A stretch of 64,000 bases of DNA from Acidimicrobiales bacterium (lineage in GTDB: Bacteria; Actinomycetota; Acidimicrobiia; Acidimicrobiales; VFJN01). This document shows, piece after piece, positions 1-8,202 of this stretch (within the stretch, counting starts at the first letter, position 1; every line of letters begins with the position of its first letter). The stretch covers positions 85,965 through 149,964 of the forward strand of contig DATHJB010000212.1 of assembly GCA_035316325.1 (NCBI GenBank), read 5' to 3'. Position numbers and translations under genes: made by a program. The notes beneath the pieces are model-generated. The model searched no databases. It was not told the origin of the DNA and saw nothing but the letters and a program-made list of their open reading frames with translations.

Positions 1-2172
1 GTCATCGAGGTGCGCCTCGACCTGCAACCGACGCCCGAGGCCGCGGCCGCGATCGAGGCCCGCGCCAACCGGGCCGAGGCCCGTTCGGTACGGCTGCTGC
101 TCGAGCCCCGCTCGGTGGCCGTCGTCGGCGCCAGCCGGGAGCGGGGCAGCGTCGGCCACGACGTGTTGCGCAACCTGCTCCACCACGAGCTCGTCGGGCC
201 GATCTACCCGGTCAACCGGGCCGCCGAGCACGTCGCCGGGGTGCGGGCGGTGCCATCGCTGGCCGACATCGACGGGCCGGTCGACCTGGCGGTGATCTGC
301 GTCCCCGCCGCCGAGGTGCCGCAGGTCATGGAGGACTGCGGGCGCCACCAGGTCCCTGCAGCCGTGGTGCTCTCCGCGGGCTTCGCCGAGTCGGGCCCGG
401 ACGGCGAGCTGCTGACGCTGGCCACGATGCAGGCGGCGCGGCGCTTCGGCATCCGGCTGCTCGGCCCCAACTGCCTGGGGGTGATCAACACCGACCCGGA
501 GGTGCGGCTGCACGCCACGTTCGCCACGCCCCAGCCCCGACCCGGCCCGGTGGCCCTGCTGTCGGAGTCGGGGACGATCGGCGGCGTGGTGCTCGACCAC
601 ATGGCCTCGGTCGGCCTGGGCATCTCGTCGTTCGCGGCGATCGGCAACCGGGCCGACGTGTCCGCCAACGACCTGCTCCAGTACTGGGCCGAGGACCCGC
701 GCACGGAGATCGTGCTGCTGAACCTGGAGTCGTTCGGCAACCCCCGCAAGTTCAGCCGGATCGCCCGGTCGCTGTCGCGGACCAAGCCGGTGGTGGCGGT
801 GAAGAGCGGGCGCTCGGCCCGGGCCTACCCGGACGACAGCGGCGGCGTCGACATCCCGGCGGCCACCGTCGGCGCGCTGCTGCGCCAGACCGGCGTCGTC
901 CACGTCGACACGCTCAGCCAGCTCATCGACGTGGCCCGGGTGCTGGCGGCGGCACCGACGCTCCCGGCCGGGCCGCGGGTGGCGGTGGTGGGCAACACCG
1001 GCGGGTCGCTGGTCACCGCCGCCGACGCCTGCGTCGCCGCGGGGATGACGCTGGCCGACCCCGACCCGGCGGTCCACGAGAACCTCGGCGTCGGACCGAC
1101 GAAGCTCCGCCACAACCCCCTCGACCTGGGCTTCCAGGCCTCGGCCGACGACCTGGAGGTGGTGCTGCGGGCGCTGCTGCGCGACCCGGGCGTCGACAGC
1201 GTGCTCGTGGTGTGCACGCCGTCGCCGGGCAACCAGACCGCCGACTTCGAACGCGTCATCCGCTCGGCCCGGGGGGCGGCGCCGCGGACGCCGGTGGTGG
1301 CGTCGATCTTCGGGCCCCACCCGGCGGTGATCCGGGGCGCGGGCGACGGTGTGGTCACGCCCGTGTTCGACTTCCCGGACGCCGCGGCCTACGCCCTGGG
1401 GCAGGTCACCCAGTACGCGGCCTGGCGGGCCGAGCCCGAGGGCGAGTTCGTGCTGCCCGAGGGCGCCCGGCCGGCGGACGCCTGGGCCGCGGCCGCCGAG
1501 GCGGTGGCGGCCCGCGGCGCCGACTGGCTGCCGCCCGACGAGACCGCCGCGCTGCTGGCCACCGTGGGCGTGCCGACGGTGCCGTCGCGCCTGGTCGACG
1601 ACGCCGAGAGCGCGGTCGCCGCCGCCCAGGAGCTCGGCTACCCGGTGGCGGTGAAGGCGGTGACCCGGGACCACATGGCCAAGAGCGAGGCGGCCGGGCT
1701 GGCGCTCGACATCTGGGGCGACGACCACCTGCGGGCCACGTGCGACCGGTGGGCGGCCGCCCGCGGCGACGCGGCGTTCCCGGCCGTGGTGCAGGCGATG
1801 GTGGCGCCGGGCGTCGACGTGGCGGTCGTCGTGGCCGACCACCCCCTGGTGGGGCCGGTGCTGAGCCTGGGGCCCGGGGGCGTGGCCACGAGGGTGTCGG
1901 CGTCGCAGGTGCAGGTGCTGCCGCTGACCGACCGCGACGCCCGGCGGGGTGTCGCCGCCTCGGCCGTCGCCCCGCTGCTCGACGACCGGGCGCGGGGCCT
2001 GCTGGAAGACCTGCTGCTGCGGGTCGGCGCCCTGGTGGAGGCGGCGCCCGAGGTGGAGGCGCTGGAGCTGAACCCGGTGATCCTGTCGGCGAGCGGCGCC
2101 GCGGTCACCGACGCCCGCATCCGGGTCGCCCCGGCCGACCGCGAGCGCCGGCCCCCGGTCCGCCGCCTCTGA
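1..2172 (+). CDS. NDP-forming acyl-CoA ligase (acetate-CoA ligase family), 5' end outside window
   Basis: Predicted to convert an acyl-CoA and nucleoside diphosphate to free acid plus ATP, or the reverse, in the cytosol. Near the N-terminus a CoA-binding Rossmann domain begins at SVAVVGAS. A succinyl-CoA-ligase-like region follows, with LLGPNCLG and SESGTIGG (the phosphohistidine-loop area), and the last ~220 residues form an ATP-grasp domain. The frame is open to base 1. The linker before the CoA-binding domain (RANRAEARSV) resembles the junction in actinobacterial proteins that carry a GNAT acetyltransferase domain in front, so the GTG at 10 is probably not the true start. The GNAT part would lie left of the window (inference). 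No clear terminator follows the stop. Confidence 0.85.
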   Translation, partial: VIEVRLDLQPTPEAAAAIEARANRAEARSVRLLLEPRSVAVVGASRERGSVGHDVLRNLLHHELVGPIYPVNRAAEHVAGVRAVPSLADIDGPVDLAVICVPAAEVPQVMEDCGRHQVPAAVVLSAGFAESGPDGELLTLATMQAARRFGIRLLGPNCLGVINTDPEVRLHATFATPQPRPGPVALLSESGTIGGVVLDHMASVGLGISSFAAIGNRADVSANDLLQYWAEDPRTEIVLLNLESFGNPRKFSRIARSLSRTKPVVAVKSGRSARAYPDDSGGVDIPAATVGALLRQTGVVHVDTLSQLIDVARVLAAAPTLPAGPRVAVVGNTGGSLVTAADACVAAGMTLADPDPAVHENLGVGPTKLRHNPLDLGFQASADDLEVVLRALLRDPGVDSVLVVCTPSPGNQTADFERVIRSARGAAPRTPVVASIFGPHPAVIRGAGDGVVTPVFDFPDAAAYALGQVTQYAAWRAEPEGEFVLPEGARPADAWAAAAEAVAARGADWLPPDETAALLATVGVPTVPSRLVDDAESAVAAAQELGYPVAVKAVTRDHMAKSEAAGLALDIWGDDHLRATCDRWAAARGDAAFPAVVQAMVAPGVDVAVVVADHPLVGPVLSLGPGGVATRVSASQVQVLPLTDRDARRGVAASAVAPLLDDRARGLLEDLLLRVGALVEAAPEVEALELNPVILSASGAAVTDARIRVAPADRERRPPVRRL

Positions 2173-2221
2173 GGAGCCGAGCGGACAGGGCGCAAGGTTC
2201 AGCCCACCCGGCCGTTAGCGG

Positions 2222-3280
2222 CTATTCGCCCTGGTCGCGGCCCTTGTGGCGTTGGGCGTCCTTGGCGATGCGACCGACGTGGCGGCCGTAGGCCCGGTTC
2301 GCCCGGGGGTCGGAGCGGCGATCGAGGGCTTCGGCCTCGCGGCGTAGGGCCAGCCAGGCCTCCACGCGGTCGGGCGAGATCTCGCCGGCCGCCACCGCCG
2401 CGGCGATGGCGCAGCCGGGCTCACCGCCGTGGCGGCAGTCGTTGAAGCGGCAGGTGGTGGCGAGCTCCTCGAGGTCGTCGAAGGTGGCGGCGACGGCCTC
2501 GGGGTCGGCCCACAGCCCCAACGCCCGCACGCCTGGCGTGTCGACCAGCACCCCGCCCGTGGGCAGCAGGTGGATCTGCCGAGTGGTGGTGGTGTGGCGG
2601 CCCTTGGTGTCGCTCTCCCGCACGTCGCCGACCGTTGCCACGTCGAGGCCGACCAGGGCATTGGTGAGGCGCGACTTGCCCGCCCCCGACTCGCCCAGCA
2701 GCACGATCGTCTTGCCGACCGCGAGCTCCCGCAGCTCGTCGATGCCTCGCCCGGACACAGCCGACGTGACCACCACGTCGATCCCCGCCGCGGCCTCGTC
2801 GGCGGTTGCCCGGGCGGCGTCGAGGTCGGCGTCGGAGAAGCGGTCGGCCTTCGTGAGGACCACCACCGGCACCGCCCCCGCATCCCAGGCGGTGGCGATC
2901 GCCCGGCGGATGCGGCCGGCCCGCACGGGGCGGTCGAGCCCGTTCACGACCAGGACCACGTCGACGTTGGCGACCAGCGGCTGCTCCACCGGTCGGCCGG
3001 GGTCGCGCCGGCGCAGCAGCGAGGTGCGGTCGAGCGTGGCGACCACGGCTTCATGGGTGCAGACCACCCAGTCGCCCACCACCGGCTGCGGCTCGATGCT
3101 CGCGAACACCGGCAGCTGCCGCACCCCGTCGGGCTCGGCCACCATGACCGCGACGCCGTCATGACGCACCACCCGTGCCGGGACGACGTCGTCGTCGCGG
3201 CGGTCGGCCGCGTCGGCGAACAGCGCCTCCCAACGGGGGTTCCACCCGTAGGGCGCGAGCGACGGGAAGTCGGTCGTCAT
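2222..3280 (-). CDS. rsgA: Ribosome small-subunit-dependent GTPase RsgA
   Basis: Circularly permuted GTPase that acts late in 30S subunit maturation; 352 residues, normal for the family. An N-terminal OB-like fold (VVGDWV) is followed by G4 (TKAD), then the P-loop GESGAGKS, the permuted switch region with TTTT, and G3 DTPG. This G4-G1-G3 order is diagnostic. The C-terminal zinc site is visible as CRFNDCRHGGEPGC. The basic C-terminus fits rRNA contact. The ATG at 3280 has no competing upstream start. A structured repeat block (3314-3408) lies directly upstream and separates it from the acyl-CoA dehydrogenase gene on the same strand. Confidence 0.95.
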   Translation of the reverse strand: MTTDFPSLAPYGWNPRWEALFADAADRRDDDVVPARVVRHDGVAVMVAEPDGVRQLPVFASIEPQPVVGDWVVCTHEAVVATLDRTSLLRRRDPGRPVEQPLVANVDVVLVVNGLDRPVRAGRIRRAIATAWDAGAVPVVVLTKADRFSDADLDAARATADEAAAGIDVVVTSAVSGRGIDELRELAVGKTIVLLGESGAGKSRLTNALVGLDVATVGDVRESDTKGRHTTTTRQIHLLPTGGVLVDTPGVRALGLWADPEAVAATFDDLEELATTCRFNDCRHGGEPGCAIAAAVAAGEISPDRVEAWLALRREAEALDRRSDPRANRAYGRHVGRIAKDAQRHKGRDQGE

Positions 3281-3313
3281 GGTCGCCTACCCGTTCCCGC
3301 CGGGCCGTGCCCC

Positions 3314-3408
3314 GAGTCATATGTGGTCGCCCGACACAGCTTGAGTCGTTTGTGATCGAAGACCGACCACAGGAGACTCGACCTCGGAGCGGCGACCACA
3401 GATGACTC
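3314..3408. repeat. Four-copy nested inverted repeat upstream of rsgA
   Basis: An 18-nt word, GAGTCATATGTGGTCGCC at 3314-3331, recurs inverted at 3391-3408 with one mismatch. Two diverged copies lie inside it: forward at 3343-3358 and inverted at 3364-3379. The layout is forward, forward, reverse, reverse, so the whole block can fold as nested hairpins. It fills the gap between the acyl-CoA dehydrogenase stop and the rsgA start. It could be a terminator plus 5' leader structure, a multi-site operator or a small repetitive element; the sequence alone does not decide. Confidence 0.7.
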
Positions 3409-3411
3409 GAC

Positions 3412-4536
3412 CTACCGCGGAAGGCCGAGGGTGCGCTCGCCCAGGATGTTGCGCAGGATCTGCGTGGTGCCGCCCATGATCGTGTAGGCGGGGGCGTAGC
3501 AGATGTTGCGGCTCACCCGTCGGGCCAGGTCGTCGAGGTAGCCGGGCTCGGCCAGCATGGCCGCAGCCCCCAGCACCGAGCCGCAGAAGTTGGCCACCCG
3601 CTGCTCCAGTTCGGTGCAGAACGTCTTCGTCGCCGCCGAGAACTGCTTCGGGCCCTGGCCCAGCGTCTCCCGCAGCACCAGCAGCCGCCCGATCCGGTAC
3701 CCGGTCTCGAGGGCGGCGATCTCCTGGCGCACCAGGGCGTCGCTCGTGTCGGCCAGCGGGCGCACGTCGTCGTAGAGGCGGCGGTTCGACACCAGCCGGT
3801 CGATGCCGCCGCGCTCGTGCTCCATCTGGCGCATGATCTGGCGGAACGACCCGTTCAGCTCGCCCACCAGGTTGTCGCCCGGCACCCGGACCTCCTCGAA
3901 GAACACCTCGCAGAAGTGGCGGTTGCCGGTGACGTCGACGATCGGCTGCACGGTGATTCCCGGCGAGCGCATGTCGACCACCAGGTCGGACAGGCCCTCG
4001 TGCGGTCGGGCATCGGGATCCGTGCGGCACACGGCGTAGCACCAGTCGGCGTCGGCGGCGCCGGAGGTCCAGATCTTCTGGCCGGTGACCAGCCAGTCGT
4101 CGCCGTCGCGGACGGCCCGGGTGCGGACGCCGGCCACGTTCGACCCGGCGTCGGGCTCGCTCATGCCGATGCACCACATCGACGTGCCGGCGACGATCCC
4201 GGGCAGCCACCGGGCCCGCTGCTCGTCGGTGCCGAACTGCAGCATCGACGGGCCCATCTGGCGGTCGGCGAACCACGCCGCGGCCACCGGGGCGCCGGCG
4301 GTGATCAGGGCCTCGAACACCACGAAGCGCTCCAGCGTCGTGCGCCCCCCGCCGCCGTGCTCGACCGGCCAGGTCATGCCCAGCCAGCCCCGCTGCGCCA
4401 GCTCCTCGGCGAACTGCCGGTCGTGGCCGACGATCCAGCTGTCCTCGGGGACGTCCGCCCGCTTGGCCGCGGCGATGCCGACGTCCCGGGCCTCGGCCCG
4501 TAGCCCCTCCAGCTCACTCGGCAAGGCGAAGTCCAT
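3412..4536 (-). CDS. Acyl-CoA dehydrogenase family protein
   Basis: FAD-dependent alpha,beta-dehydrogenation of an acyl-CoA thioester, cytosolic; 374 residues from the ATG at 4536. That start gives the usual N-terminus (MDFALPSE); the open frame extends further upstream but overlaps the divergent GNAT gene. Family motifs are present: the substrate/FAD loop MSEPDAGSNVAG, WTSGA, and the C-terminal MGGTTQILRN. At the position where medium-chain enzymes carry the catalytic glutamate (YEGT) this protein reads MGGT. The base may therefore lie elsewhere, or the protein may be the non-catalytic half of a heteromer as in actinobacterial steroid-degrading FadE pairs. No partner dehydrogenase is adjacent. 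Substrate unknown. Confidence 0.9.
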   Translation of the reverse strand: MDFALPSELEGLRAEARDVGIAAAKRADVPEDSWIVGHDRQFAEELAQRGWLGMTWPVEHGGGGRTTLERFVVFEALITAGAPVAAAWFADRQMGPSMLQFGTDEQRARWLPGIVAGTSMWCIGMSEPDAGSNVAGVRTRAVRDGDDWLVTGQKIWTSGAADADWCYAVCRTDPDARPHEGLSDLVVDMRSPGITVQPIVDVTGNRHFCEVFFEEVRVPGDNLVGELNGSFRQIMRQMEHERGGIDRLVSNRRLYDDVRPLADTSDALVRQEIAALETGYRIGRLLVLRETLGQGPKQFSAATKTFCTELEQRVANFCGSVLGAAAMLAEPGYLDDLARRVSRNICYAPAYTIMGGTTQILRNILGERTLGLPR

Positions 4537-4573
4537 GGCCGGCGACGGTAACCCCCTCTGTATCGTCGGGCGA

Positions 4574-5086
4574 ATGGAGATCAGGGACGTGCGACCCGAC
4601 GAGTACGACGCCCTCGGCGCTCTCACGGTGGCGGCGTACACGGCGGTCGACCGCCGCACGGTCGAGACCGAGGGCAACTACGCCGGCGAGCTGGCCGATG
4701 TCGCCAAGCGGGCCGCCGACGCCGACGTGCTGGTGGCGATCGACGGCGACGGCACCGTGCTCGGCGGTGTCACCTACGTGCCGGGCCCCAAGTCGTCCTC
4801 GGCGGAGTTCGACGACCCCGACACCGCCGGCATCCGCATGCTCGCCGTCGGCGCCGCCGCCGAGGGTCGGGGAGTGGGCGAGGGCCTGGTGCGGGCCTGC
4901 CTCGCCCGGGCCGTCGCCGCCGGCAAGCGCCACATCGCCCTCCACTCCACCGACCGGATGACCACCGCCCACCGCCTCTACCTGCGCCTCGGCTTCGTCC
5001 GCGACGTACCCAACGACTGGGAGATCTTCCCCGACTTCACCCTCCTCGCCTTCCGCCTCGACTTCCCTGCCGACGACGCGGTCTGA
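4574..5086 (+). CDS. GNAT family N-acetyltransferase
   Basis: Predicted acetyl-CoA-dependent acetyltransferase of 170 residues. The N-terminus MEIRDVRPDEYDALGAL is the typical first strand and helix. The acetyl-CoA pyrophosphate loop is recognisable as EGRGVGEGLV around residues 97-106. The helix-strand pair with HSTDRMTTAHRLYLRLGF is the usual C-terminal GNAT signature. The ATG at 4574 was chosen because it precedes the first conserved strand; only 37 bp separate it from the divergent acyl-CoA dehydrogenase start. The stop lies 4 bp before the thioesterase start, so the two genes are probably co-transcribed. Substrate unknown. Confidence 0.85.
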   Translation: MEIRDVRPDEYDALGALTVAAYTAVDRRTVETEGNYAGELADVAKRAADADVLVAIDGDGTVLGGVTYVPGPKSSSAEFDDPDTAGIRMLAVGAAAEGRGVGEGLVRACLARAVAAGKRHIALHSTDRMTTAHRLYLRLGFVRDVPNDWEIFPDFTLLAFRLDFPADDAV

Positions 5087-5090
5087 CGAC

Positions 5091-5873
5091 ATGGACGACG
5101 AGACGATGGTGCCTTTGCCGGAGCGGGGGCGGGTCTACCGGGCGAGGCGGCGGGTGCGGTTGGGGGACGCGGCGCCGTCGCAGCGGCTGCGGCTCGACGC
5201 GTGTGCGCGATACGTGCAGGACATCGGCAACGACGACACCGAGGAGAGCGGGCTCGACGCCCAGGCCGGCCACGGCGGTGGGGTGTGGGTGGTGCGGAGG
5301 TCCGTCGTCGACGTGGTGAGCCCGCCCCGCTGGGGCGAGTGGCTCGACCTGGCCACCTGGTGCAGCGGCATCGGCGGCCGCTGGGCGGGGCGGCGCCTGT
5401 CGATGGTGGGGGAGCAGGGCGGCCGCGTCGAGATCGACACCCTGTGGGTGCACCTGCGGCCCGAGACCTTCGTGCCGGCCCGCCTGCCCCCGGCGTTCCT
5501 CGACATCTACGGCGACGCCGCCGGCGGTCGCAAGGTCTCCGCCAAGCACGTCCTCGACCCTCCGCCGGCCGAGGTCGGGCCGGAGCTGGAGTGGATGCGC
5601 TGGCCACTTCGGGCGGTCGACTATGACGTGATGAACCACGTCAACAACGCCGCCTACTGGTCGGCGATCGAGGAGGTCCTGGCCCGCTCACCCGGCCGCG
5701 ACCCGCACCCCCGGGCCGGTCAGCCGGTGCGGGCGGTCCTGGAGTACGGCTCCGGCATCGAGGCCGGCGCCCCCGTGGAGCTGCTGGTCCGCCGCGACAA
5801 CGACAAGCAGCTCGACGTCTGGTTCACGATCGACAGCGCCGTCCACGCCACCGCCCGCCTGACCACGCTCTGA
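5091..5873 (+). CDS. Acyl-ACP thioesterase family protein (double hotdog)
   Basis: Predicted to release fatty acids from acyl-ACP or acyl-CoA; 260 residues, two tandem hotdog domains as in the plant FatA/FatB and bacterial acyl-ACP thioesterase family. The second domain carries the family signature DYDVMNHVNNAAYW, with the conserved Asn-His-Asn-Asn cluster. The first domain has the GGGVWVVRR strand expected near the substrate tunnel. It starts 4 bp after the GNAT gene and is followed by a palindrome (5877-5931) facing the convergent oxidoreductase gene. The acyl chain preferred cannot be read from sequence. Confidence 0.85.
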   Translation: MDDETMVPLPERGRVYRARRRVRLGDAAPSQRLRLDACARYVQDIGNDDTEESGLDAQAGHGGGVWVVRRSVVDVVSPPRWGEWLDLATWCSGIGGRWAGRRLSMVGEQGGRVEIDTLWVHLRPETFVPARLPPAFLDIYGDAAGGRKVSAKHVLDPPPAEVGPELEWMRWPLRAVDYDVMNHVNNAAYWSAIEEVLARSPGRDPHPRAGQPVRAVLEYGSGIEAGAPVELLVRRDNDKQLDVWFTIDSAVHATARLTTL

Positions 5874-5876
5874 CAG

Positions 5877-5931
5877 CCCGAAATTGCGTGGCCGGTGGCC
5901 GCTCCAGGGCCGCCACACACGCAATTTCGGG
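5877..5931. repeat. Palindromic intergenic element, copy A (bidirectional terminator-like)
   Basis: A perfect 14-bp inverted repeat, CCCGAAATTGCGTG at 5877-5890 and CACGCAATTTCGGG at 5918-5931, sits between two convergent genes whose stops are a few bases away. A 21-nt stretch of the left half and a 15-nt stretch of the right half are identical to the element at 59666-59718, although the loops differ. It therefore looks like one member of a dispersed repeat family that may also serve as a two-way transcription terminator. There is no classic T-tract beyond the TTTCGGG arm. Confidence 0.75.
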
Positions 5932-5935
5932 TCGG

Positions 5936-6883
5936 TCAGCCCTCGTTGACGAGGACGATCTTGCCGAACTTGCCGCCCTGCTCGAAGCGGGCGTAGGCGT
6001 CGGCCACCTCCGCGAAGGGGTAGGTCGCCGCGATCGGCACCGTCAGATCACCCCACGACAGCAGCGGCAGGGCGTGGCGCTCCACGGCCCGGGCCGCCAG
6101 TGCCTTCTCCTCCAGCGGCCGGGCCCGCAGCGTCGACCCGTGGATGCGGGCCCGTGCGCCCATCAGGGCCAGCAGGTTCACCTCGGCCTTCGCCCCGGCG
6201 CCCACCCCGATCACGGCGATGCGGCCGCCGGTCGCCAGCGCCGCCAGGTTCGCCGGCATGTTGGGCGCCCCCACCAGCTCGAGGATCACGTCGAACGGGC
6301 CGGCATCGCCGAAGTCGTCGGGCGGCACCACCGTCGCCCCCAGCGCCTCGACGTTGGCCCGCAGGCTCTCGTTGCGCACCGACGCCACCGCCTCGCAGCC
6401 GGCGGCCGCCGCCAGCTCGACCGCCGCGGTGCCCACCCCGCCGGCGCCGCCGTGGACGCACACCCGCTCGCCCAGGCTCAGCCCGCACTGGGTGAACAGG
6501 GCGTCGTGGGCGGTGGTGTAGTTCTCGGGGAACCCGCCGGCCTGCTCCCACGTCACGGTCGACGGCACCGGGATGGCGACCAGCTCGGGCACCACGGCCA
6601 GCGACGCCTGCCCGGCGCCCGGCACCACCGCCATCACCCGGTCGCCGACCGAGAAGCGCCGACACTGGTCGCCCGCCGCCACGACCTCGCCGGCCAGCTC
6701 CATCCCCGGCAGGTCGGGTGGCGCCGTGCCCGGGGGCGGGGCGTAGAACCCCGCCACCTGCATCAGGTCGCCCCTGCAGAGGCCCGCGGCCCGCACCCGC
6801 ACGAGCAGGTCACCCGGCCCCGGCGTCGGGTCGGGCTGCTCCCGCCACGCCACCTTGCCGTCCGCGATCGTCGCCGCGAACAC
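5936..6883 (-). CDS. Zinc-type alcohol dehydrogenase / quinone oxidoreductase family protein
   Basis: Predicted NAD(P)H-dependent medium-chain reductase of 315 residues. The GroES-like N-terminus contains GMELAGEV and GDRVMAV. The Rossmann domain has the nucleotide-binding loop VHGGAGGVGTAAVEL and the quinone-reductase-like GGRIAVIG. Zinc-binding cysteines are not in the usual pattern, which favours the quinone oxidoreductase branch. The GTG at 6883 was chosen as start; the frame is open further upstream but only by running inside the citrate synthase gene. It lies 17 bp downstream of gltA on the same strand, so an operon with gltA and the LysR gene is likely. Substrate unknown. Confidence 0.8.
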   Translation of the reverse strand: MFAATIADGKVAWREQPDPTPGPGDLLVRVRAAGLCRGDLMQVAGFYAPPPGTAPPDLPGMELAGEVVAAGDQCRRFSVGDRVMAVVPGAGQASLAVVPELVAIPVPSTVTWEQAGGFPENYTTAHDALFTQCGLSLGERVCVHGGAGGVGTAAVELAAAAGCEAVASVRNESLRANVEALGATVVPPDDFGDAGPFDVILELVGAPNMPANLAALATGGRIAVIGVGAGAKAEVNLLALMGARARIHGSTLRARPLEEKALAARAVERHALPLLSWGDLTVPIAATYPFAEVADAYARFEQGGKFGKIVLVNEG

Positions 6884-6900
6884 GTCGTTGCCCGCCCGCC

Positions 6901-8172
6901 CTAGCCGCGGGCTTCGATCGGGACGTAGTCGCGCTTGTCGTGACCGACGTAGAGCTGGCGGGGCCGGACGATCTTCTGGTCCTGCTCCAGCAGCTCCACC
7001 CAGTGCGCCAGCCACCCGGCGGTGCGGGGGATGGCGAACAGCACGGTGAACATCTCGATCGGGAAGCCCATCGCCTGGTAGATGAGGCCCGAGTAGAAGT
7101 CGACGTTCGGGTACAGCTTGCGGTCGATGAAGTAGGAGTCGGCCAGGGCGACCTCCTCCAGCTTCAGGGCGATGTCGAGCAGCGGGTTGCGGCCCGTGAC
7201 CTCGAAGACGTCCTCGGCGGCCTTCTTCACGAGCTTCGCCCGGGGGTCGTAGTTCTTGTAGACCCGGTGCCCGAAGCCCTGCAGCACCCGCTCGCCCCGC
7301 CGCACCGACTCGACGTAGTCGTCGACCCGGTCGAGCGAGCCGATGTCGTGGAGCATGTGGATGACGGCCTCGTTGGCGCCGCCGTGGCGCGGTCCGTAGA
7401 GCGCCGCCGTGGCCGCGGCCACGCTCACGTAGGGGTCGGCGTGGGCCGAGCCGACCGTGCGCATGGCCGTGGTGCCGCAGTTCTGCTCGTGGTCGGCGTG
7501 GAGGATGAACAGCACGTCGAGCGCCCGGGCCAGCTTCGGGTTGGCGTCGTAGCGGGGCTCGGCCACCTTCCACAGCATCGACAGGAAGTTGGCGGTGAAC
7601 GTGAGCGAGTTGTCCGGGTAGACGAACGGCTGCCCGACGCTGAAGCGGTGGCAGGCGGCGGCGAGCGTCGGCATCTTGGCGATCAGCCGGACGATCTGCT
7701 TGTAGCGGATGTCGGGGTCGTGGATCTGCTTGGCGTCGAGGTAGAAGGTCGACAGCGCCGCCACCGCGGAGACCAGCATCCCCATCGGGTGGGCGTCGTA
7801 GTGGAAGCCCTCCAGGAAGCGTTTGCGCACGTTCTCGTGGATGAACGTGTGGTACGTGATGTCGTGCGCCCAGCTGTCGTACTGGGGCGCCGTCGGGAGC
7901 TCGCCGTGGAGCAGCAGGTAGGCGACCTCCAGGTAGGTCGACTGCTCGGCCAGCTGCTCGATCGGGTAGCCCCGGTAGCGCAGGATCCCCGCGTCGCCGT
8001 CGATCTCGGTGACGCTCGACTCGGTCAGTGCCGTGGTCGTGAACGCCGGGTCGTAGAACCAGATGTTCGGGAGCAGCTTGCGCCATTCGGTGGCGCTCAC
8101 GCCCCCGTTCGCGATGGGGATCTCGATGCTCGAGCCGCTGCGGTTGTCGGTGATCGTGATGCTCTCGGCCAC
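6901..8172 (-). CDS. gltA: Citrate synthase
   Basis: Condenses acetyl-CoA and oxaloacetate to citrate, the entry step of the TCA cycle, in the cytosol. 423 residues, typical of the hexameric type II bacterial enzyme. Key segments are HADHEQNCGTTAMR, YGPRHGGANEAV (containing a catalytic His) and GFGHRVYKNYDPRAK (substrate-binding His and Arg). The N-terminal beta-rich segment with DGDAGILRYRGYPIEQLAE is also typical. The ATG at 8172 lies 30 bp after the stop of the LysR gene, which suggests co-transcription with, and possible control by, that regulator. Aconitase, the next enzyme of the cycle, is encoded about 5.6 kb further on. Confidence 0.95.
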   Translation of the reverse strand: MAESITITDNRSGSSIEIPIANGGVSATEWRKLLPNIWFYDPAFTTTALTESSVTEIDGDAGILRYRGYPIEQLAEQSTYLEVAYLLLHGELPTAPQYDSWAHDITYHTFIHENVRKRFLEGFHYDAHPMGMLVSAVAALSTFYLDAKQIHDPDIRYKQIVRLIAKMPTLAAACHRFSVGQPFVYPDNSLTFTANFLSMLWKVAEPRYDANPKLARALDVLFILHADHEQNCGTTAMRTVGSAHADPYVSVAAATAALYGPRHGGANEAVIHMLHDIGSLDRVDDYVESVRRGERVLQGFGHRVYKNYDPRAKLVKKAAEDVFEVTGRNPLLDIALKLEEVALADSYFIDRKLYPNVDFYSGLIYQAMGFPIEMFTVLFAIPRTAGWLAHWVELLEQDQKIVRPRQLYVGHDKRDYVPIEARG

Positions 8173-8202
8173 GCGGGCGAGGCTACTGCTCAGCCCCGGT
8201 TC

